From the IMG/VR virus record IMGVR_UViG_3300042444_000169, positions 1 to 37,938 of that record: 37,938 nucleotides of DNA. One strand, 5' to 3'. The DNA comes from a virus. A program made the translations under genes and the position numbers. Positions 14,430 to 22,956 of this stretch are shown in pieces (position 1 is the first letter of the stretch; each line of letters starts with the position of its first letter). A model generated the notes under the pieces. It did no database searches. It had not been told where the DNA came from and saw only the letters and a list, made by a program, of their open reading frames with translations.

Positions 14430-17309
14430 TTATCTCCCTGAGATTTCGCGGCGGGCCTGGATCAGCATTTGCCGCACCTGAGCGGCAGGGATCCCGCCCT
14501 TGTTCCCTGCGCTGTCGCCGTCGTAAACCCCCCGACCGTTCGGGGCCTGGAGCGCCGCCCATTCGCGGGCGATGTCCCAGTGGGCGGCGTTGAGGTCATT
14601 GCTCTCCCCCTTGAGATACCTGGCCAGGGCAGGCCGCTTCGTGCCAGTGAGCAACGCCATCGCCATCCGGTTCTGGTTTTCGGGCGTGAACGGGGCACCC
14701 GGCGGCAGGCCCGACTCCCGCCGGGCCCGCGCCAGGACGCCGGGGGTGAATTGGTAGGCGCCAACCGCAAACACCCTGCCCTGAGCCTGCATCTGCTCAA
14801 GGGAGCCGATCGTCTTGCTTGTCAGCTGGCCGATCCCGCCGGGGGTATCACCAGCCACGCCGCGGTTGGCCGAGTTCCAGCTGCCCTCGCCGCTGCGGAT
14901 CAGGCCGAGCAGCCCCCCGGCCCGGCCACCACCGCTCCGCATCGCCACCTGCCCACCGCCGCCAACACCCACCGCCGACCGCAGCCGGGGCTGGGACTGC
15001 GATGCGACAGCTGGCTTGGTGCCCATCACCATGTCGAGCATCCAGCCAGCCGCCCGCGCTACCGGGCTGTCCTGTGGCGATCTGGCAGCGGTCTGCGTGG
15101 GCTGCGCTGCGCTGCGGGTGGCCTGCGCCCGCCGGCCGTCGCGCTGCAGCCGGTCGCGTTCTTCTGGTGTCACTCGGATGCCTCCGGGGTAGTAGTCGAT
15201 GTGCTTGTTGAGCAGGGCGCCTGGGGTGGTGCCGGCGTCCTTGGCGAACCGCTGCAGCGCTGCACTGGGCTTGCCGCCATCAAGGATCCGGTTGCCTTCC
15301 GTCACGACGGACTGCTGATCCAGCACCGGCTCGGATCGCCAGCTGCGCACCCGGCTCTGCCGATCGGGGATGTTGTCCAGCTGGCCGCTGGGGTAGACGG
15401 GCCTGGTGGCGGGCCTGGTGCCAGGTGGCGGGCCCTGCTGCTGGGCGCTGCTCCCTGCTGCTGCTCCCTGCTGCTGCGGCTGGCTGCCGGCAACACCCGG
15501 CTGGCCATCGACCCCGGGGAACAGGTACTTGCGAGCGGCCTGGTCGCTGCGCCCGTATTCATCAACTGCCTGGGTGGCCACGGAAACCGTCTCCGCTGCC
15601 GTGAGCGGTGCTCCCTTCTTGCCCTCGGCCTCCGAGATCCGGTTGCGGACGTGCGCCTGATAGGCCGAATACTGCCGCTGCGCCGACTGCGCGGCGTTGG
15701 CATCGCCCAGGCCAGCCATCACCTGCTCGATGTTGCCGCCGCGCAGCGCTGCTTCGGTGACCGTGCGGGGGTAGTTGGCGAGCAGGTTGGCCTTGATCTT
15801 GCGGTCGATCACCCCATTGGCTTCGCGGCTGGTGGGCGATGCCTCCCGCTCGTTGTTCCGGCGGCGGATCACGGCGAACTGCTGCCGCAACGCAGGCTTC
15901 TGATCCTCCGGGGCCCCGGCCAGGGCCGCCTCGAACTCGCTGGTTGCCTCGCTGGCGTTCCACAGAGTCCCCACCCGGCCGTCCATGTCCTGCAGCAGGG
16001 CCGCCACCCCGTCGGCGCTGCGGCCCAGGGCCGTCACCTTGTCGATGGTGGTGCTGACGCTCTGCTCCAGCTCCAGCTTCTCGCTGCGAGGCAGGGCCTT
16101 GAAGCGTGGGTCATCCCGCAGCTTTTCGATCTCCTGTAGCCGGGTCGCGCCATCAGGCATCCCATAGGTCTTGTTGATCAGCTCGTCCTGGTACGCCTGG
16201 CCCAGCGATTCCTGCTCGCGCTGCTGCCGCTTGTAGAACACCTCCCCGTATTTGATCTCGGCATCGAGGGCCTCACTCGTCATGTAGAACATGGCGTTCG
16301 GCCGCTGCCCGAACTTGTCCGGCGGACCGACGCTGATCTGCCGCAGCAGGTCCCGCAGCTCCGTGTTCCCGGACGACTCGGCCAGCGCCAGCGCACCCTC
16401 GATCGCCTTCACCTTCATCGGGATCACTTCCCCGGCGATCCCCAGCTCGTCCGCGAAGCCGTCAAGCGTCAGCGTCCATGCGGCGATGACAGCGGTGCGG
16501 AAGCGACTGCCCTGGTCGGGGGTGATGCGCTCCCCGTTGAACTCGATGCCATCCCGCAGCGCGGTCCCGTAGATGCCCAGCAGCTGCGCCTGGGCTGTGC
16601 GCCACACCGAATCCTTGAGGTAGTCCTGGCGGTCTTTCCACTGCAGCTCCGTGATCTTGTCGCTGGCCTGGTTCAGCTGCGGCAGGAACTTCTGCGCGAA
16701 CCCCGGGGAGCTCTCATCCAGCTGGTACTTCTGCACCAGGCCCTGGGTCACCTCGGCCTTGAGCTGCCCCAGCTTCGGGTCGCCGGGATTGAGTAGGTAG
16801 GCCCCTTCCATGCTCCGGTAGGCCGTGAGCATCGCGCCCGGGGCTTCGGCCGCGGCCAGCTCGGTCAACGCCCGCTGCCGCCCTGCTGCGCGGAACGGGT
16901 TGACCTGATCCATCATCAGGCCCGCGATCGGGTCCTGCACCGACAGCTTCCGGTTCTCGGCCGCGTACTCGGCGCCGGACTGGGCCGTCTGCCCATCGAG
17001 CAGCGCCTTGGCCCGCATCGCCTCGTTGATGCCCTGCTGCACCTCGTTCTTGGCGTAGAGCGCCAGCCCGGTGCCCACCAGCTGCGTCAGCTGCTGGTTG
17101 AACGGCGCCAGCGCTGCAGCGGTGCGGGCGAAGTTGTTGGCCCCGGCGATGCTGCCGCCGCTGCCCTGCTGGATCACATTGATCTGCTGCACCCGCGGGA
17201 TCTCCAGCGGCCCGGCCGGCGCCGCCACCTGGCGCTGCGCAGGCTGGATGAAGGTGCTCAGCGGCTGCGCCTCGGGGCGGATCTGGTTCAGCGGAAGGTC
17301 CCTGCTCAT
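14430..17309 (-). CDS. Internal virion protein with C-terminal lysozyme-like domain (gp15-like)
   Basis: The protein has 959 residues. The N-terminal ~650 residues are Ala/Gln-rich and helical, like T7-like internal core proteins, followed by a Gln/Pro-rich low-complexity linker. The C-terminal ~155 residues form a lysozyme/transglycosylase-like domain: LIRSGEGSWNSANRG carries the likely catalytic Glu (E808), then GGIGQLTSKTIGSLEQM and VFAVGAYQFTPGVLARA, resembling the Gly-x-Tyr-Gln-Phe signature of peptidoglycan lytic enzymes. It would open a local hole in peptidoglycan during DNA injection. In T7 this activity is at the N-terminus of gp16; here it is on the C-terminus of the preceding gene. 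The ATG overlaps the previous stop. Confidence 0.8.
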   Translation of the reverse strand: MSRDLPLNQIRPEAQPLSTFIQPAQRQVAAPAGPLEIPRVQQINVIQQGSGGSIAGANNFARTAAALAPFNQQLTQLVGTGLALYAKNEVQQGINEAMRAKALLDGQTAQSGAEYAAENRKLSVQDPIAGLMMDQVNPFRAAGRQRALTELAAAEAPGAMLTAYRSMEGAYLLNPGDPKLGQLKAEVTQGLVQKYQLDESSPGFAQKFLPQLNQASDKITELQWKDRQDYLKDSVWRTAQAQLLGIYGTALRDGIEFNGERITPDQGSRFRTAVIAAWTLTLDGFADELGIAGEVIPMKVKAIEGALALAESSGNTELRDLLRQISVGPPDKFGQRPNAMFYMTSEALDAEIKYGEVFYKRQQREQESLGQAYQDELINKTYGMPDGATRLQEIEKLRDDPRFKALPRSEKLELEQSVSTTIDKVTALGRSADGVAALLQDMDGRVGTLWNASEATSEFEAALAGAPEDQKPALRQQFAVIRRRNNEREASPTSREANGVIDRKIKANLLANYPRTVTEAALRGGNIEQVMAGLGDANAAQSAQRQYSAYQAHVRNRISEAEGKKGAPLTAAETVSVATQAVDEYGRSDQAARKYLFPGVDGQPGVAGSQPQQQGAAAGSSAQQQGPPPGTRPATRPVYPSGQLDNIPDRQSRVRSWRSEPVLDQQSVVTEGNRILDGGKPSAALQRFAKDAGTTPGALLNKHIDYYPGGIRVTPEERDRLQRDGRRAQATRSAAQPTQTAARSPQDSPVARAAGWMLDMVMGTKPAVASQSQPRLRSAVGVGGGGQVAMRSGGGRAGGLLGLIRSGEGSWNSANRGVAGDTPGGIGQLTSKTIGSLEQMQAQGRVFAVGAYQFTPGVLARARRESGLPPGAPFTPENQNRMAMALLTGTKRPALARYLKGESNDLNAAHWDIAREWAALQAPNGRGVYDGDSAGNKGGIPAAQVRQMLIQARREISGR

Positions 17310-18121
17310 CAGCCTGCGATGTTGGAGAGGGTTGAGTAGGCGCTGAGGCCGGTGCTCACGCCACCCATCAGGCCGGTCAGCCCGCCCAGCACGCCAGGGC
17401 CGCTACTCGGCCGCGCACCGGTGAGCGTCGGCGCAGGTGGGGCCAGCAGCGTCGGCAGCGGCTGGAAGGGCCGCATCGGCTCCAGATACGGCTGCTGCTC
17501 GTAGAACTGCTGGCTGTTGTACCGGCTCAGGAACTGCGTGATCTGCGCGGTCTGCGCCCGCGTGTACTGCCTGCTGCGCAGCCCCTCGTTGATCTGCTGG
17601 ATCGTGGCGTAGTCGCCCTGCTGGCGGGCGTAGTCGTTGATCAGCCGGTCGATGCTGCTGCCCTCCTGCCCGCTGGCCGCCGCCGATGCCCGCGCCTTGA
17701 GCGCCGCCACCTGGTACTGCTGGTAGGCCACCGCATCAGCCATTGAGGCCTCAGCAAACTGCTGGCCCAGCGCCTGCGACTGCAGGGCGAAATCGGCGCC
17801 GGCCGCGGCCCGTGTCTGCCCCACCACTTCGGCCTGAGCGATCGCCTTGCTCAGCTCGAAGTTGCGCAGGCTGTTCACATAGGCCCGCTGCTGGTTGTAG
17901 GCCAGCGTCGATTGCCAGTATTGGTACTGCTGGTTTGCGTCGGTGTAGCGCTTGGTGAACGCCGCCTGCCACTGGGCGAACTGCTGATTGGCGCCCTGCA
18001 GCGCTCGCTGGTTGAGATAGTCCTGCTCGGCGGCGGCCTGCTCCTGCGAAGCGCCAAAGATCCCCAGGCCTGCGTTCAGGCCACCCATCGCCAGGGATAG
18101 ACCCATCAGGGGCGCAACCAT
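17309..18121 (-). CDS. gp14-like internal virion protein
   Basis: I chose the ATG at 18121 (270 residues), which overlaps the preceding TGA; a GTG lies one codon upstream. The N-terminus VAPLMGLSLAMGGLNAGLGI is hydrophobic. A long Gln/Ala-rich helical region follows (NQRALQGANQQFAQWQAAF, AYNQQRAYVNSLRNFE), and the Gly-rich C-terminus has GVLGGLTGLMGGVSTGLSA. This composition and the position between the gp13-like and gp15-like genes match T7 gp14, an ejected inner-core protein that inserts in the outer membrane. Confidence 0.8.
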   Translation of the reverse strand: MVAPLMGLSLAMGGLNAGLGIFGASQEQAAAEQDYLNQRALQGANQQFAQWQAAFTKRYTDANQQYQYWQSTLAYNQQRAYVNSLRNFELSKAIAQAEVVGQTRAAAGADFALQSQALGQQFAEASMADAVAYQQYQVAALKARASAAASGQEGSSIDRLINDYARQQGDYATIQQINEGLRSRQYTRAQTAQITQFLSRYNSQQFYEQQPYLEPMRPFQPLPTLLAPPAPTLTGARPSSGPGVLGGLTGLMGGVSTGLSAYSTLSNIAG

Positions 18122-18570
18122 CACGCCCTCCTCTCGAAGTAGGCGAACAGCTGCCCGCAGGGCCCGTGCGGCGCAGGCGTGCCGATCTCAAACCCCAGCG
18201 ACCGCAGCCACCGCAGGGTGATCACATTGCTGGCCAGTGCCAGGTTCCACAGCGGGCCGGCGCCATCGGCGATCAGCTCATCCACCCAGAGCTTTGCACC
18301 CCTGGAGAACTGCCGGCGATGGGACGGTGTGGCCAGCAGGCCATCGGTGGCCAGCAGCCAGATCCTCCCCCTTGGCGCAATGCCACACAGGCCCACTGGC
18401 TCTCCGCTGTCGCCCTCTATGCAACGGCAATCAGGGCTGTTCTGCCAGCTGGTCATCACAGCTTCCGCCGGTTGCATCCCATTACTGCAGAACACCTCGA
18501 AGGCATCCTGCTTGCGCAGGTGGCGGGCAACATGCAGCGCCCGCTCCTGGGTGGGTGGAGCGAACCGCAT
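18121..18570 (-). CDS. gp13-like internal virion protein with GNAT-type fold
   Basis: The ATG at 18570 overlaps the stop of tail tubular B, giving 149 residues beginning MRFAPPTQERALHVARHLRK. The C-terminal part, ALASNVITLRWLRSLGFEI, matches the asparagine/RWL...GF signature of the N-acetyltransferase-like fold of T7 gp13-type proteins. RGRIWLLATDGLLATP is the preceding core strand region. In T7, gp13 is a minor internal virion protein needed for assembly; acetyltransferase activity has not been shown for such proteins to my knowledge. The gene order gp12-gp13-gp14 is conserved here. Confidence 0.75.
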   Translation of the reverse strand: MRFAPPTQERALHVARHLRKQDAFEVFCSNGMQPAEAVMTSWQNSPDCRCIEGDSGEPVGLCGIAPRGRIWLLATDGLLATPSHRRQFSRGAKLWVDELIADGAGPLWNLALASNVITLRWLRSLGFEIGTPAPHGPCGQLFAYFERRA

Positions 18571-21083
18571 CACAGCATCCTCGCCTTGCCGGACAGCATC
18601 CCCACCCATTCGCAGCTGGTGAACTTGCAGGGCACTGCGGTGCTGTTGTGGATCTCGACCACGCATGTTTCACCCTTTGCCTGAATCGGGATGGTGAACA
18701 CCCCGTCGTGGTAACGGCCTGGGTCGGGGTCAACCTGCTGCGGCTCGATGCCAATAAAGCTGTTCCGCACTGCCAAGACTGCTCCGTCGAAGGTGTAGAT
18801 AGCCTGCGGACGGCGCTCAGCCATCACCCACACCTGGAAATAGCCGGTTTCGTTGTAGCGCAACTTGGCATGGCGCACTTGCGTTCGCATGGCGTTGGCC
18901 GCCGACTTGCCGGCCTGGCCTTCCTTGTAGAACTTGAACCGCGTAAAGCGATAAACGAAATCATAAACCTCGCCGATGTAGACACTCTTGTTGCGCCAAT
19001 CGCCACGGCCAACAATCGTGTTCCCGCTTGATGCTTCGCCGAGCATCACGCCGCCGATCTGTCCGTTCTCATAGCCAGACCACACCTGGGTCTTGGCAGC
19101 GATGGTGTACGGCAGGGCCCAGGTGGTGGTCAGCGTGAGCGGATCCCACACGCCGTTGCCCACGCGCACTGCAGCTGGCGCTGCTGCGGAGGTGGTCACC
19201 TGGCGATCGAGCAGTGCTGGCGCCGGGTTGCCGTCCAGCTCGCTCATCCGATCCGCCACCGGGATCCGTTCCAGCCACACGGCCGCCCCGTAGCGCATCA
19301 AGGCGTAGAGGGTCTCCTGCACGCACAGAACCTGCAGCACCTGGTCGGCACCGCTGAACTGCCAGTAGCTCCAGCTGGCCTGCGCACGCTCAGCTGCCCC
19401 GCCGTTGTTGCGGTAGTAGAACTTGAACACATAGACCCGGTTTTGGTAGCCCTGCCGCTCAGAAATGGCAAGCCACATGTTGCCGGTGTCATTCGCAGTG
19501 AGCTTGGTGATGTCCGACGGGATGTAGCTGCCCACATGCCCGGTCAGCTCATCGGCCTCGGCCACCAGTGCAGTGCCTGCGCCGCGAACGCTGAACTCGC
19601 GGAACCGCGACCACCGGCCGCTGGCCTGGCAGAAGATGATGGTGCCGGCAACCGCGATCGGCCTCACGTCTGGGTCGCACTCGTACTGCGTAAGCACCGT
19701 GATCTGCGCAGTCGCTGGCGACAGCAAGGAATCAGGGGAACCAAAACGAAACTGCGTCTGATCAGAGAAGATGATCAGCTCATCCTGATAGGGGATTGCA
19801 TAGCGCAACACCGCAACTCGCGGGGAGCTGGCACTGAGATCAATCGGGTCGCTGTCAAGAACGGCTGTAACTGTTTCGGGGAAGAACTCGAAGAAGTCCC
19901 GCGCTCTGCTGAGGATGACGTTCTCGTCCGCCAGCATCCCCAGGCGATTCTTGTAGACGAACACGTCCTGGACGGGAAAGCCGATGAAGCTCGGGTCCGG
20001 GGCGCTCTCCAGATCGCCAGCCGTCCGCTCGCCCCACCCCGGCAGCGTCACACCGCCCTGGACACTGCCATCAGCGGGACCGAAGTGGAAGGTGCCGTTG
20101 GGCAGCCGCACCAGCACATGGGGCATGGTGGCCGGGTTGATCCGGTACGGCACGCCTGGCGCCACCGTCTCCTCCCACGCCCCCTCGCCGAAGGATCCCA
20201 TGCCCGGGAACACGGTCATGCCAGGCCGCGGCTGAAAGCGGACGTAGTAGGTGTCGAACTTGTTGCCCGGGTCGCCTGTCACCTCCACCTGATAGCCCTC
20301 AGGGGCGATGGCCGGAAGCTCGGAGAAGGCCTGCACCTTGCTGGTGATGGCCGTGATGTCAGCGTTGGCACGGGCATCAGTGGCTGCAACCGTGATCGGG
20401 CTGAAAGAGACGAAGTGAATGACGCTGCCGACCCGGAAGATCGACACGCCGGGAGCGCTGGTCAGCGCCCCGGCAAGGGATGTCGCGATTGCCTCCGAGC
20501 TGATGCGGTTCTCGATGGTCGTGCTGCCTGACACCACCACTGGCGCCACGGGCGTCTGCAATGTGGCTTCCAGCCCGTTCACGTTGACCCGGTAGGTCTG
20601 CCCGTAGTTAGCGGCCTTCACCCACACCAGGCACTCATGCGGGAAGGTGCGCGGCACTGCCGGCGCTGTCGCCGCATCCATCGCCGGCACCGCTCTGGCG
20701 TTGGAAATGAAGGTCACGTCAGCGATCGTGGCCGCCCGGATGGAGCTCTTGGCGGTGGTGGCGGTGGCCAGGTAGCTGTACCCCGCAGGGGCGCTCACCG
20801 TTTTCTCGTTGCCAGCGAGGTCGAACACCTTGACTCCAGCGGGGCCGATCGCCACCAGGTACTTCTCGGCCGAGTCGCGCTCGATCTGGTGGAAGAACAC
20901 ATCGCCGAAGCCCGATTCGCTGACCTTGGCGATGACGTGGCTGGGGTCCCGCTTGCGCAGGCCCTCGGCCATGGAGCTCATCCCGTTGACCTGCTCCTCG
21001 CCCTGGGCGGGGTCGCGCTGGGCATCCGGCTGCTGGCTAACACCCTGAGCCAGGTTGCCGATCAGGTAGCTGACCAGGCTCAC
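18570..21083 (-). CDS. Tail tubular protein B (gp12-like nozzle)
   Basis: The protein has 837 residues and begins MSLVSYLIGNLAQGVSQQPD, followed by EEQVNGMSSMAEGLRKRDPS, the hallmark N-terminus of T7-like tail tubular protein B. Later segments such as DVFVYKNRLGMLADENVILS, ELIIFSDQTQFRFG and YVFKFYYRNNGGAAERAQA are typical of the family, and the length is close to the T7 protein (794). It forms the tail nozzle through which DNA leaves. It overlaps tail tubular A upstream and the gp13-like gene downstream. Confidence 0.95.
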   Translation of the reverse strand: MSLVSYLIGNLAQGVSQQPDAQRDPAQGEEQVNGMSSMAEGLRKRDPSHVIAKVSESGFGDVFFHQIERDSAEKYLVAIGPAGVKVFDLAGNEKTVSAPAGYSYLATATTAKSSIRAATIADVTFISNARAVPAMDAATAPAVPRTFPHECLVWVKAANYGQTYRVNVNGLEATLQTPVAPVVVSGSTTIENRISSEAIATSLAGALTSAPGVSIFRVGSVIHFVSFSPITVAATDARANADITAITSKVQAFSELPAIAPEGYQVEVTGDPGNKFDTYYVRFQPRPGMTVFPGMGSFGEGAWEETVAPGVPYRINPATMPHVLVRLPNGTFHFGPADGSVQGGVTLPGWGERTAGDLESAPDPSFIGFPVQDVFVYKNRLGMLADENVILSRARDFFEFFPETVTAVLDSDPIDLSASSPRVAVLRYAIPYQDELIIFSDQTQFRFGSPDSLLSPATAQITVLTQYECDPDVRPIAVAGTIIFCQASGRWSRFREFSVRGAGTALVAEADELTGHVGSYIPSDITKLTANDTGNMWLAISERQGYQNRVYVFKFYYRNNGGAAERAQASWSYWQFSGADQVLQVLCVQETLYALMRYGAAVWLERIPVADRMSELDGNPAPALLDRQVTTSAAAPAAVRVGNGVWDPLTLTTTWALPYTIAAKTQVWSGYENGQIGGVMLGEASSGNTIVGRGDWRNKSVYIGEVYDFVYRFTRFKFYKEGQAGKSAANAMRTQVRHAKLRYNETGYFQVWVMAERRPQAIYTFDGAVLAVRNSFIGIEPQQVDPDPGRYHDGVFTIPIQAKGETCVVEIHNSTAVPCKFTSCEWVGMLSGKARML

Positions 21084-21721
21084 AGGAACAGGCCTCCCGC
21101 GAGACGATCAGTCAGCCCCTCGGCCGGCTGGAAGGTGGGGAATCGGCGGCGGCCGGTGATCATGTTCGGCGCCTCCTGGGTGTTCTCCACCCGCAGCAGC
21201 TCAATCAGCGCCTGCTGCTCATCCGCCAGGGTGTACTGCACCCCGCTCACATCGCCGATGGTGCGGGCGCTGAACACCCGGGCAGCGCGGATCAGCGACC
21301 AGCGGTTGTAGGCCTCGGGGCACTCGTCCCAGGGCAGCAGCCACACCACGTCCGCCTTGAGCTGGGCGACCGGGATCTGGTAGCTGCGGCTCTCCTTGTC
21401 GTAGACCCGCTGGCCGCGCAGCTGGTAACGGTGCTGGAACTCGTAGGGGTCCGGCTGCCAGCTGATCACGTTGGTGGGCAGCACGATCTCGCCGCTGCTG
21501 CTGCGGGCGAAGGGGTACTCGCGCTCGCTGTTCCAGCTCCAGCCGCGGGTCTGCCCCTCCTTGTGCATCTCCAGGATGGTGGCCTCGGCGGTGCGGGCCT
21601 CCAGCACCTGCTGGTTCTCGAGCGTGGACACCGGCTGCTCGCCGATGTTCATCAGCACGATGTTCACCGCCTCCAGCAGGGTGGTGCGGCCTGGCGTGGC
21701 CGACTGGTTCTCCAGGCCCAT
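21080..21721 (-). CDS. Tail tubular protein A (gp11-like adaptor)
   Basis: I chose the ATG at 21721 (213 residues, MGLENQSATPGRTTLLEAVN) over an upstream in-frame start, because LLEAVNIVLMNIGEQPV is the usual beginning of this family and the upstream stretch holds a terminator and a promoter-like element. ATILEMHKEGQTRGWSWNSE and RWSLIRAARVFSARTIGD are further family features. The protein is the ring between portal and nozzle. The start lies exactly 4 nt after the TCTGCA-N4-YGCAG element. Its stop overlaps tail tubular B. Confidence 0.93.
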   Translation of the reverse strand: MGLENQSATPGRTTLLEAVNIVLMNIGEQPVSTLENQQVLEARTAEATILEMHKEGQTRGWSWNSEREYPFARSSSGEIVLPTNVISWQPDPYEFQHRYQLRGQRVYDKESRSYQIPVAQLKADVVWLLPWDECPEAYNRWSLIRAARVFSARTIGDVSGVQYTLADEQQALIELLRVENTQEAPNMITGRRRFPTFQPAEGLTDRLAGGLFL

Positions 21722-21725
21722 AGCG

Positions 21726-21741
21726 GCTGCGACCGTGCAGA
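21726..21741 (-). promoter_or_regulatory. Putative phage RNAP promoter before tail tubular A
   Basis: The minus strand reads TCTGCA-CGGT-CGCAGC, between the terminator at 21763-21787 and the gp11-like ATG, 4 nt from the start codon. It would restart transcription of the tail genes after the capsid terminator. Confidence 0.65.
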
Positions 21742-21762
21742 CCAATGCTATCGGCAGGCATG

Positions 21763-21787
21763 AAAAAGCCCCACCCGAAGGCAGGGC
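21763..21787 (-). terminator. Intrinsic terminator after the capsid gene (T-phi-like)
   Basis: On the minus strand an 8-bp stem, GCCCTGCC paired with GGTGGGGC (two G-T wobbles), is closed by a TTCG tetraloop and followed by five T residues. It lies 28 bp after the capsid stop and before tail tubular A, exactly where T7 has its terminator T-phi. Confidence 0.9.
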
Positions 21788-21814
21788 CGTCGAACGCCTC
21801 ATCCCGAACGAAGT

Positions 21815-22849
21815 CTACGGAACCTCGATCACAGCGGCACACTCGGCGCGGAGAATCCCCATGCCGATTGCCATGCGTGCCACGAACAGCTGCGACTGGT
21901 AGACCACGTTGTAGTCACCGCCGGGGGCGGTCATCTGCAGCTGCGGGCGGCGCAGGGTGAGCACACCGATCGCATCACGGTGGAAGATCAGAGCCCGGCA
22001 CTTGGTCAGGTTCTGCTGGTAGGCCGCGTTGCGATCGAAGGACGTGTTGGTGTAGGCCGCCTGGGTGACGTGGTTGCTCCACATGATCGGGAGCCCCTTC
22101 ACCCGGCCGATGGTGCCGCCGCCATAGGTGCCATTGGCAGACCCTTGGTTGAAGTCGGCATTGATCACCTTGCTGCCCTCGTTGAGGAAGTCGTACTCGT
22201 CGGGGGGCACGACAACCACCAGGTCATCCGTGGGGACATCCTTCTTCTGCATGGCGACCTTGATGTCACCGATGACAGAGGCGAGCTCGTCACCCCGGGC
22301 CTGCTTCGAGGCGGTGGCATAGCCGGCGCTGAGAGTCCGTGCGGTGCCGGTGCGGCCGGCATTGCTGGCCTTGTTCAGCGGCTCGGTGTTGCGCTTGGCC
22401 GCGGCATAGAGCACCCGGGCAATCCGGGCGTCCTTCTCGCGGGCCAGGGCCTCGCCCAGCTGGTGCATCATGTCCTGCCGATACTGCACGTCCTCCATGA
22501 GGTCGTCCAGGTCGTACACGGTGTCGGGCGCAATCAGCAGACCATCAAGATTGATGATCTCCTCGTTGCGATCCGAAGGTGCGTTGCTGGGGTTGGGGTT
22601 GTTGCCGTCCGTGGGGACGTTGGTGATCGGCGTGCCAGGGGTGTGATACCCAGCGGTGCGCCGGCCAGTCACCTTGAACCGAGCACTTTGGCCGCCCCGA
22701 ATGGAGCGCTCTTTGACCCGGCCGGTGAAAACGGTTTTGCGGTCGAAGGCGGTCAGCACCTCCGACATGCCCAGTTTCAGGAACAGGGCGTAGTTGTCTG
22801 CGGCGTTGCCCTTAACTTGGCCAAGCCGCGAAAGGCTGATAGCGGTCAC
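21815..22849 (-). CDS. Major capsid protein (gp10-like)
   Basis: The protein has 344 residues, close to T7 gp10A (345). It begins TAISLSRLGQVKG after a GTG start and contains ALFLKLGMSEVLTAFDRKTV, then GGQSARFKVTGRRTAGYHTP and LDGLLIAPDTVYDLDDLME, as in T7-like HK97-fold capsids. DDLVVVVPPDEYDFL and GRVKGLPIMWSNHV are typical P-domain segments. A promoter-like element lies 73 nt upstream and an intrinsic terminator follows the stop, as around T7 gene 10, which allows very high expression. I see no frameshifted second form. Confidence 0.95.
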   Translation of the reverse strand: MTAISLSRLGQVKGNAADNYALFLKLGMSEVLTAFDRKTVFTGRVKERSIRGGQSARFKVTGRRTAGYHTPGTPITNVPTDGNNPNPSNAPSDRNEEIINLDGLLIAPDTVYDLDDLMEDVQYRQDMMHQLGEALAREKDARIARVLYAAAKRNTEPLNKASNAGRTGTARTLSAGYATASKQARGDELASVIGDIKVAMQKKDVPTDDLVVVVPPDEYDFLNEGSKVINADFNQGSANGTYGGGTIGRVKGLPIMWSNHVTQAAYTNTSFDRNAAYQQNLTKCRALIFHRDAIGVLTLRRPQLQMTAPGGDYNVVYQSQLFVARMAIGMGILRAECAAVIEVP

Positions 22850-22903
22850 TGCAATGTGTGCGGTGAGCCTCTGCTATCTCGACGGGTTCGCAGTCAGGGT
22901 GTC

Positions 22904-22913
22904 GGCCTAGGCC
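22904..22913. repeat. 10-bp palindrome in the capsid leader
   Basis: GGCCTAGGCC is a perfect palindrome lying between the promoter-like element (22923-22938) and the capsid start. Its CCTAGG core also occurs three times before the SSB gene and once before a winged-helix regulator. It may be a regulator site or an RNA hairpin in the capsid leader. The rest of the 107-bp gap shows nothing else clear. Confidence 0.35.
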
Positions 22914-22922
22914 GGCCTGTGC

Positions 22923-22938
22923 TCTGCGTGAGTGCAGA
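22923..22938 (-). promoter_or_regulatory. Putative phage RNAP promoter before the capsid gene
   Basis: The minus strand reads TCTGCA-CTCA-CGCAGA in the gap between the scaffold and capsid genes, 73 nt before the GTG start. The position matches promoter phi10 of T7, the strongest late promoter. Confidence 0.65.
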
Positions 22939-22956
22939 CGTACTCATGCACACCTT

